NCBI GenBank assembly: GCA_003523085.1
Contig: DPHD01000010.1
Coordinates: forward strand, 3,144 to 14,934
From: Oceanospirillaceae bacterium
GTDB lineage: Bacteria; Pseudomonadota; Gammaproteobacteria; Pseudomonadales; Balneatricaceae
Direction of reading: 5' to 3'
Length of the DNA stretch: 11,791 nt
Shown in pieces: positions 6,558 to 11,791 of the stretch; the first letter of the stretch is position 1, and each line of letters begins with the position of its first letter. The notes under the pieces were generated by a model. The model worked only from the letters and a program-made list of their open reading frames with translations. It searched no databases and was not told the origin of the DNA. Made by a program: the position numbers and the translations under genes.

Positions 6558-6572
6558 TGGCACTAATATTGC
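6558..6572 (+). promoter_or_regulatory. Sigma-54 (RpoN) promoter for the flhA operon
   Basis: TGGCAC-N5-TTGC is a complete match to the sigma-54 core, with GG of the -24 element at 6559-6560 and GC of the -12 element at 6571-6572, followed by a T-run. It faces flhA. Counting from the -12 C puts the transcript start near 6584 and gives a leader of about 117 nt. It would need an enhancer-binding activator such as FlrA/FleQ or FlrC/FleR. Confidence 0.85.
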
Positions 6573-6621
6573 TTTTTCAACACCTATAGAAGCGTTAATT
6601 GTGTCTTTTTTGACTCACTTG

Positions 6622-6648
6622 TTATCGACAAAATTTGCTAAAACATTA
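6622..6648 (-). promoter_or_regulatory. Second, distal sigma-28-like element on the minus strand
   Basis: GTCGATAA (6629-6622, 7 of 8 of the -10 consensus) lies 15 nt after TAAT (3 of 4 of the -35 core). It would start an RNA near 6616, antisense to the flhA leader and about 150 nt before flgP. This is weaker and less well placed than the 6492-6518 element. Confidence 0.25.
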
Positions 6649-6678
6649 ACAAAAACAACAGATTAGTTTTGTTTTTGT
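6649..6678 (+). repeat. 10-bp perfect inverted repeat in the flhA leader
   Basis: ACAAAAACAA (6649-6658) and TTGTTTTTGT (6669-6678) are exact reverse complements separated by 10 nt. They lie in the predicted 5' untranslated leader, 22 nt before the flhA ATG. The stem is A/U-rich. It could be an RNA hairpin near the ribosome site or a DNA operator. No continuous T-run follows, so it is not an obvious terminator for the plus strand. Confidence 0.5.
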
Positions 6679-6700
6679 AGACATTAGGGCAGTAGGATTT

Positions 6701-8806
6701 ATGAATTTATCGCAAGCGTTAACATTAAGAGAACATGTGAGCGTCAAACATTTGACGGGCTTATTAATCCCTATGTTGGTGTTGCTCATTATTTTGATGA
6801 TGGTGGTGCCGTTACCTGCGTTCTTATTAGATCTATTTTTCACCCTTAACATTGCCTTGGCCTTGATCATTGTGATGATCTCAATCAACACCATGCGGCC
6901 TTTGGATTTTTCCTCATTTCCCACGGTCTTGCTGTTTGCGACCTTGCTGCGTTTGGCACTCAATGTTGCCTCCACACGTATTGTATTAGTTGAAGGTCAC
7001 ACGGGCACGGATGCGGCGGGCCAGGTGATTCAATCGTTTGGCGACTTTGTTATTGGTGGCGACTATGTGGTGGGCATTATTGTGTTCTCGATTCTTATGA
7101 TTATTAACTTCTTAGTGGTGACTAAGGGTGCAGGCCGCGTGTCGGAAGTGAGCGCACGCTTTACCTTAGATGCCATGCCGGGCAAACAAATGGCGATTGA
7201 CGCCGACCTTAATGCCGGTGTTTTAACCCAAGACGAGGCCCGTGAGCGCCGTGCCGATGTGACCGCAGAGGCCGATTTTTACGGTTCTATGGACGGTGCC
7301 AGTAAGTTTGTTAAAGGTGATGCGATTGCCGGTTTCCTTATTTTACTAATTAATATCATCGGTGGATTGGCCATTGGCATGGGCACCCATGGGTTAAGTT
7401 TTGAGCAAGCGACTCAAGTTTATGTACTTCTGACCATTGGCGATGGCTTAGTGGCGCAGATCCCGTCGTTATTACTCGCCACGGCGACGGCTATTATCGT
7501 TACCCGGGTGTCATCGACCACCAATATGTCGAGTCAGGTGGTGGGCCAGCTGGGCAGCCCACAAGCCTTAATGATGGTGGCCGGCATTATGACTTTATTG
7601 GGCGTGATCCCAGGTATGCCCCATTTTGTGTTTTTGTTGTTAGGGGCGGTAACCGGTTGGTTGGCTTATTTGGCCCACAAAAGGTCACAAGTGGTGGAGC
7701 AACCTGTGGATGTAGATCCAGTGCAACAGCAGCAAGACCAAGAAGCCAAAGATCTGTCGTGGGAGGATATTCCTCAGTTAGATATGATCGGTTTAGAGGT
7801 GGGTTATGCGTTGATTCCTTTAGTCGACAAGAGCCAAGGTGGCGCGCTGATGCAACGTATTAAAGGCGTGCGTAAAAAGCTGTCCCATGAATTAGGATTT
7901 TTGGTGCAGTCGGTGCATATCCGCGACAATTTGGATCTTACACCTAACCAATATCACATCAATATTAACGGCGTAACCCGAGGCCAGGGTGAGTTAATGA
8001 TGGGCCGAGACCTGGCCATTAATCCAGGCACCACCCACGGCACCTTAGACGGCATTCCCACCCGAGACCCAGCCTTTGGCCTAGATGCCATGTGGATTGA
8101 CACTTCACAAAGAGAGTATGCACAATCCATGGGTTATACCGTGGTAGACGGTGCCACGGCATTGGCGACCCATTTAAACAAGGTGTTGCAAGAGAATGCC
8201 CATGAATTATTGGGCCACGATGAAGCGCAACAGTTGATGGATCAGTTAGCTCAAGCTGCGCCCAAACTGGTGGAGGCCGTGGTGCCTACCCAGTTGTCGG
8301 TGGGTGTGGTGGCTAAAGTATTACAGAACCTGTTGGCCGAAGGTGTCGCGGTGAGGGATATCCGTTCAATCGTCGAAATTCTGGCGGAACAAGCGCCTAG
8401 AAGTCAGGATCCTGACGTATTAACGGCGGCTGTGCGGCCAGCATTGGGGCGCATGATGATGCAGCAACTCACACAGGTAGGGCATGACCTATCGGTTATG
8501 ACCTTGGACGCAGGATTGGAACAACAATTGCATAACGTATTACAACAAAGCAAAGAACATGGCTTAGCAATAGAGCCTAACCTTGCAGAACAGTTATTGG
8601 GCAATTTGCAGACCACCAGTGAAAAGCTCGCACAACAAGGGATTCCACCGGTGTTGGTGGTGTCACCAGGTATTCGACCTTGGCTGGCTAAGATGGTGAA
8701 AAATCGTATTCCGGGTTTGGTGATTTTAGGTTACAACGAAATTCCAGACGAACAGGGCATCCAAGTGGTGTCGACCATAGAACAACAACCTCTAGTGGAT
8801 GCGTAA
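6701..8806 (+). CDS. flhA: Flagellar type III export gate protein FlhA
   Basis: FlhA forms the nonameric export-gate ring in the inner membrane at the base of the flagellum and hands substrate-chaperone complexes to the secretion channel. At 701 residues it has the family length. The N-terminal membrane half (about 18-330) has a series of hydrophobic segments (for example 20-38, 41-63, 115-140, 205-227, 285-330). The FHIPEP-family signature lies at 153-173 (RFTLDAMPGK ... DADLNAG), followed by the conserved cytoplasmic loop with AEADFYGSMDGASKFVKGD (189-207). After an acidic/Gln linker (about 333-352) comes the cytosolic domain (about 355-701). The start ATG has AGGA very close (3 nt). It is the first gene of flhA-flhF-flhG-fliA, and a sigma-54 promoter lies about 140 nt upstream. 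Confidence 0.98.
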   Translation: MNLSQALTLREHVSVKHLTGLLIPMLVLLIILMMVVPLPAFLLDLFFTLNIALALIIVMISINTMRPLDFSSFPTVLLFATLLRLALNVASTRIVLVEGHTGTDAAGQVIQSFGDFVIGGDYVVGIIVFSILMIINFLVVTKGAGRVSEVSARFTLDAMPGKQMAIDADLNAGVLTQDEARERRADVTAEADFYGSMDGASKFVKGDAIAGFLILLINIIGGLAIGMGTHGLSFEQATQVYVLLTIGDGLVAQIPSLLLATATAIIVTRVSSTTNMSSQVVGQLGSPQALMMVAGIMTLLGVIPGMPHFVFLLLGAVTGWLAYLAHKRSQVVEQPVDVDPVQQQQDQEAKDLSWEDIPQLDMIGLEVGYALIPLVDKSQGGALMQRIKGVRKKLSHELGFLVQSVHIRDNLDLTPNQYHININGVTRGQGELMMGRDLAINPGTTHGTLDGIPTRDPAFGLDAMWIDTSQREYAQSMGYTVVDGATALATHLNKVLQENAHELLGHDEAQQLMDQLAQAAPKLVEAVVPTQLSVGVVAKVLQNLLAEGVAVRDIRSIVEILAEQAPRSQDPDVLTAAVRPALGRMMMQQLTQVGHDLSVMTLDAGLEQQLHNVLQQSKEHGLAIEPNLAEQLLGNLQTTSEKLAQQGIPPVLVVSPGIRPWLAKMVKNRIPGLVILGYNEIPDEQGIQVVSTIEQQPLVDA
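6742..6757. promoter_or_regulatory. FleQ/FlrA-like palindrome inside the start of flhA
   Basis: CGTCAAA-CA-TTTGACG is a perfect 7-bp inverted repeat with a 2-nt centre, starting 41 nt into flhA. Its inner 14 bp match 11 of 14 positions of the FleQ-box consensus as I recall it (GTCAATAAATTGAC). It lies about 160 nt downstream of the predicted sigma-54 transcript start. From memory, FleQ of Pseudomonas aeruginosa binds downstream of the flhA promoter, which makes the position interesting; function is inferred. Confidence 0.4.
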
Positions 8807-8848
8807 GCGCCGCCAGAATAAAATCAAAAGCACACAGGTTGATTGAAG

Positions 8849-10228
8849 ATGAAAATGAAGCGCGTTTTAGCAAAAGACACCCGCACCGCCCTAGCCATGA
8901 TTAAACAAAGCTTGGGTGAGGATGCTGTCATTTTGTCGAATAATAAAATTGCCGGGCAAGTGGAAATTGTGGCTGCGGTTGATTACGATGAAAAACGTGC
9001 AAGTGCAACAACCGGCTCAGCCTTTTCAGAGCGTTTAACGGCCAACTTGGACCGGCTTAAATCACAACGCAATTTAGACAAACGCCCAGTGGCTCCGCAG
9101 CAGGTCAATTCTAACTTGCATGCCGGTATGTCGAGCCCCGAGCCCGTGCAGCGCCAGACTCATAGTATGGCCACCCATCAAGCAGTCAGCAGTGACAATA
9201 TGCAGCGCATGGAAAAGGAACTGGGCTTGCTACGCCTATTGGTAGAACAGCAAATGAGCCAAAGCCCCAGCCAGCACAGCACCTTTATTAGTGCTGCGGC
9301 GTTAAAAGTAGCGCAGCGGCTTGAGCGTATGGGTTTTGAAAAGTACTTAGTTGATCCATTATTAGCGCAGTTACCCGTGGCCGATGATGCCGATCAACTG
9401 TGGAGTCATGCCCAGCAATGGTTGCAAGATAACATTAATACCTCGAGCCAAGGGGTGGTGCATCAGCCCGGTACCTATGCCTTGGTTGGCCCTACAGGGG
9501 TGGGCAAAACCACCGCCATTGGCAAGTTGGGTGCACAATTGGCGATGAAACACGGTAAACATAAAGTAGCCCTTATCTCCATGGACCAGCAGCGTATTGG
9601 TGCACGAGACCAGCTCAGGGTGTTTGGCACCATGCTGGGTATAGAAGTACAACATGTCGCCGGTTTTACGCAATTGACTAATAGCCTTAATCAACTGGCT
9701 CACAAAGACTATGTCTTAATTGATACCTCTGGCGGCAATCCGTTTGATCCTCATATCGAAAATATGGTGCAAGGATTGCAAGGCGTACCACAACAAATTA
9801 GTATTTACCTGACCCTCGCAGCCAATAGCCAGTCGCACTCGTTACGTTATTTAATGAAGCACTACGCCGATAAAGTGACGGGCGTGGTGGCCACCAAACT
9901 GGATGAGTGTTTGCCCTTGGGTGGCTTGCTGACTGCACTGATTGAGTCACGCCAGCCATTAGCCATGATTACCGACGGCCAACGTATTCCGTTGGACTTA
10001 GGTTATCCTAGTGCTCAGCAGCTGGTGGCCCATGCGGTTGAAGCTGAATTAGCTGAAGAGACAGGCGGTATTGAAGCTTTGTCTAAACTATTACACGCAA
10101 CCCCAGGTAAACCCCAAATGCCTAGAAATGAGTTACACGCACGAGCAACACAGATGACTTCAAACTTTGGTGATTTGCATGATACGCCAGTTTCTGCCTT
10201 GGGCTTAGCGTCCTACAGGAGCCACTGA
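8849..10228 (+). CDS. flhF: Flagellar placement GTPase FlhF
   Basis: FlhF is the third SRP-family GTPase beside Ffh and FtsY; it sets the site of new polar flagella and recruits early basal-body parts. This 459-residue protein has a short N-terminal segment (KRVLAKDTRTALAMIKQSLG, DAVILSN) typical of FlhF, a polar linker (about 50-140), an N domain (about 140-200) and the G domain. Numbered from ATG 8849: G1 GPTGVGKT (214-221), G2 region DQQRIGARDQLRVFG (246-260), G3 DTSG (292-295), G4 TKLDE (349-353) and the closing TDGQRIPLDLG. G3 is DTSGGNPFD, where the family usually has DTAG. ATG 8849 matches the usual MKxKR start; an in-frame TTG at 8843 would add two residues. It lies 42 nt after flhA and 1 nt before flhG. 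Confidence 0.97.
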   Translation: MKMKRVLAKDTRTALAMIKQSLGEDAVILSNNKIAGQVEIVAAVDYDEKRASATTGSAFSERLTANLDRLKSQRNLDKRPVAPQQVNSNLHAGMSSPEPVQRQTHSMATHQAVSSDNMQRMEKELGLLRLLVEQQMSQSPSQHSTFISAAALKVAQRLERMGFEKYLVDPLLAQLPVADDADQLWSHAQQWLQDNINTSSQGVVHQPGTYALVGPTGVGKTTAIGKLGAQLAMKHGKHKVALISMDQQRIGARDQLRVFGTMLGIEVQHVAGFTQLTNSLNQLAHKDYVLIDTSGGNPFDPHIENMVQGLQGVPQQISIYLTLAANSQSHSLRYLMKHYADKVTGVVATKLDECLPLGGLLTALIESRQPLAMITDGQRIPLDLGYPSAQQLVAHAVEAELAEETGGIEALSKLLHATPGKPQMPRNELHARATQMTSNFGDLHDTPVSALGLASYRSH

Positions 10229-10229
10229 T

Positions 10230-11045
10230 ATGAGTGACAGTGCAGTGCAAGTGATTGCGGTCACCAGTGGTAAAGGTGGAGTAGGTAAAACCAATACCTC
10301 AATTAATATTGCCGCCAGCCTTGCCAAGCAGGGCCACAAAGTGATGCTCATGGATGCTGACCTAGGCTTAGCTAATATTGATGTCAACTTAGGTTTGCAA
10401 TGCCCCTTTAACATGGCCCATGTCATGAGCGGTGAAAAGACCTTAAGTGAAATTGTTCAGCCCGGACCATTTGGTATTCTTGTGGTGCCTGCTGCTTCAG
10501 GCATTTACGAAATGGCAGGCCTCAATAATGAACAATTACAGCACCTCATTCAGGCCTTTAGCGACTATAATGGTGAGTTGGATTACCTGATTGTTGATAC
10601 CGCTGCAGGCATCTCCGACAATGTGTTGGCGTTTCTCAATGCCGCCCATCAAGTGGCGGTGGTGGCTTGTGATGAACCCTCATCGATCACCGACGCCTAC
10701 GCCTTAATTAAGGTGATGAACCAACGTTATGGTGCCAGCCGCTTCCATTTTATTGCCAGTATGGTGAAAAATGAGAAAGAGGGCCAAGCCTTATATAACA
10801 AAATAGAACGTGTAGTTGACCATTATCTCAGTGCCACTATGCTTTATTTGGGCAGTTGCCCCCGCGACGAACAGTTGCGCTTGGCTAATAAACAGCAAAA
10901 AGCCGTCGTGCAGGTGGCGCCTATGGCTAATTCATCGCGCGCTTATGGGCGTATGTCAGCGGTGATTGAACGTTGGCCCAAACCCACGGGTTTAAGCGGG
11001 CAAATGGAATTCTTTGTTGAACGGCTGTTGCAACACAAAGCCTAA
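10230..11045 (+). CDS. flhG: Flagellar number regulator FlhG/FleN (MinD-like ATPase)
   Basis: FlhG (FleN) is a MinD/ParA-type ATPase that limits flagellar number; it antagonises FlhF and, in Pseudomonas and Vibrio types, the master activator FleQ/FlrA. The 271 residues contain the deviant Walker A GKGGVGKT (14-21, signature Lys15), MDADLGLANID (41-51), Walker B/switch VDTAAG (122-127), CDEPSSITDAYALIK, and the family's C-terminal membrane-targeting EFFVERLL helix. The N-terminus (MSDSAVQV before the ATPase core) lacks the DQAxxLR motif many FlhG proteins use to stimulate FlhF; upstream in-frame codons reach a TAG at 10206 without encoding it, so it is not a wrong start. P. aeruginosa FleN, as I recall it, also lacks the motif, so this is a FleN-type variant. 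GGAG lies 9 nt upstream. The stop of flhF is 1 nt before the start. Confidence 0.96.
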   Translation: MSDSAVQVIAVTSGKGGVGKTNTSINIAASLAKQGHKVMLMDADLGLANIDVNLGLQCPFNMAHVMSGEKTLSEIVQPGPFGILVVPAASGIYEMAGLNNEQLQHLIQAFSDYNGELDYLIVDTAAGISDNVLAFLNAAHQVAVVACDEPSSITDAYALIKVMNQRYGASRFHFIASMVKNEKEGQALYNKIERVVDHYLSATMLYLGSCPRDEQLRLANKQQKAVVQVAPMANSSRAYGRMSAVIERWPKPTGLSGQMEFFVERLLQHKA

Positions 11046-11062
11046 TTGGAAATAATGACTTA

Positions 11063-11770
11063 ATGCTCAATATGTCGCTGTATCAATCCCATGCACCGGG
11101 GTCGCCAACTGATCCCTTAGTGCAGCATATGCCACTGGTAAAACAAGTGGCATTGCATTTGAGCGCTCGCTTACCTGCCAGCGTTGATGTGGATGATTTG
11201 ATTCAAGTGGGTATGTTGGGTTTATTGGAAGCCTTACAAAACTTTGATGCCACTAAAGGCGCGCAATTTACCACCTTTGCCAAGTTGCGGGTGCGGGGTG
11301 CCATGTTGGACGAGGTGCGCCGCTTTAGCACCTTGCCCCGCTCAGTGATGACCAGCATACGGGAAATAAATCTGGCCACCACTGCCTTAGAGCAGGAGCT
11401 AGGTCGCAAGGTGACCGATACCGAGTTAGCTGGATCAATGGGTCTGAGTTTGACTGACCTACAGTCACAGAAGGGACGCAATTACAATTACCAAACGGTG
11501 CATGTAGAAGATCAACCAGAAGGTGTAGAGCCTGCATTGTCGGCCCTCATTCCAACCAAAGAAGTCGATGAAGCTGCATTTCAAGCGGCTTTAACCAAGG
11601 CCATTGGCGAATTACCAGAACGAGAGCAGCTGATCTTTGCCCTCTACTATGACGAAGAGCTTAACTTAAAAGAGATCGCCGCCGTGCTGGAGGTTTCTGA
11701 GTCACGTATTAGCCAAATTCAAAGTGGCTCGGTGAAAAAGTTACGCCAAAAGCTGGTGGATTGGATTTAG
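11063..11770 (+). CDS. fliA: Flagellar sigma factor FliA (sigma-28)
   Basis: FliA directs RNA polymerase to late flagellar and chemotaxis promoters and is held by FlgM until hook completion. The 235 residues (E. coli 239) cover region 2 (HMPLVKQVALHLSARLP, VDDLIQVGMLGLLEAL, AQFTTFAKLRVRGAMLDEVRR), region 3 (about 95-135) and region 4 (LPEREQLIFALYYDEELNLKEIA ... SESRISQIQ). Aligned with E. coli FliA, the promoter-reading residues R74, D81, R84 and R91 correspond to R76, D83, R86 and R93, all conserved. The segment usually reading RDWVPRSVR is FSTLPRSVM here. The start ATG has a weak GGAA site; an ATG at 11072 is possible. It lies 17 nt after flhG. Its likely targets in the window include flgP-flgT-lysM. 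Confidence 0.97.
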   Translation: MLNMSLYQSHAPGSPTDPLVQHMPLVKQVALHLSARLPASVDVDDLIQVGMLGLLEALQNFDATKGAQFTTFAKLRVRGAMLDEVRRFSTLPRSVMTSIREINLATTALEQELGRKVTDTELAGSMGLSLTDLQSQKGRNYNYQTVHVEDQPEGVEPALSALIPTKEVDEAAFQAALTKAIGELPEREQLIFALYYDEELNLKEIAAVLEVSESRISQIQSGSVKKLRQKLVDWI

Positions 11771-11790
11771 ATCCTGACCTGCGTCAGGAT
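11771..11790 (+). repeat. Hairpin immediately after the fliA stop
   Basis: ATCCTGAC and GTCAGGAT form a perfect 8-bp stem with a 4-nt CTGC loop, beginning at the base after the TAG stop. The window ends one base later, so a following T-run cannot be checked. It could be a terminator or attenuator between fliA and downstream genes, or an mRNA-stabilising hairpin. Confidence 0.5.
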
Positions 11791-11791
11791 G

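Overview
The window is a stretch of gammaproteobacterial chromosome. It probably comes from a polar-flagellated aquatic group near the Alteromonadales or Vibrionales: FlhF/FlhG, FlgP and FlgT homologues occur together, the flagellar promoters look like sigma-54 and sigma-28 types, and the base composition is roughly balanced. I cannot name the genus from sequence alone. No tRNA, rRNA, insertion sequence, CRISPR array or intact prophage is visible.

Layout. Positions 1-1083 hold the 3' two-thirds of a class I (iron-sulfur) fumarate hydratase that continues upstream of the window. An NfsA-type nitroreductase runs convergently (1093-1833, minus). Divergent from it is a two-gene replication unit (1926-3450): a DnaT-like primosomal protein whose end overlaps by 83 nt a homologue of the phage lambda P helicase loader. 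A YcgR/PilZ c-di-GMP receptor follows (3548-4279), starting at TTG behind a perfect AGGAGG. A perfect 9-bp inverted repeat separates it from the next, convergent operon.

The rest is flagellar. On the minus strand, flgP (outer-membrane lipoprotein), flgT (periplasmic ring protein) and a secreted LysM protein form one operon (6463 down to 4339). On the plus strand, flhA (export gate), flhF (SRP-type GTPase for flagellar placement), flhG/fleN (MinD-type ATPase for flagellar number) and fliA (sigma-28) form a second operon (6701-11770), which probably continues into genes beyond the edge. The 237-bp intergenic region between the operons carries a near-perfect sigma-54 promoter facing flhA and a well-placed sigma-28-type promoter facing flgP. 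This suggests a hierarchy: sigma-54 plus an enhancer-binding activator makes FlhA/FlhF/FlhG/FliA, and FliA then switches on flgP-flgT-lysM and perhaps the PilZ gene.

Most notable for follow-up: the chromosomal DnaT/lambda-P pair; a FleQ/FlrA-like palindrome inside the flhA coding start; a 10-bp inverted repeat in the flhA leader; an FlhG without the usual N-terminal DQAxxLR motif beside an FlhF with an altered G3 motif; and a LysM protein embedded in a flagellar ring operon.
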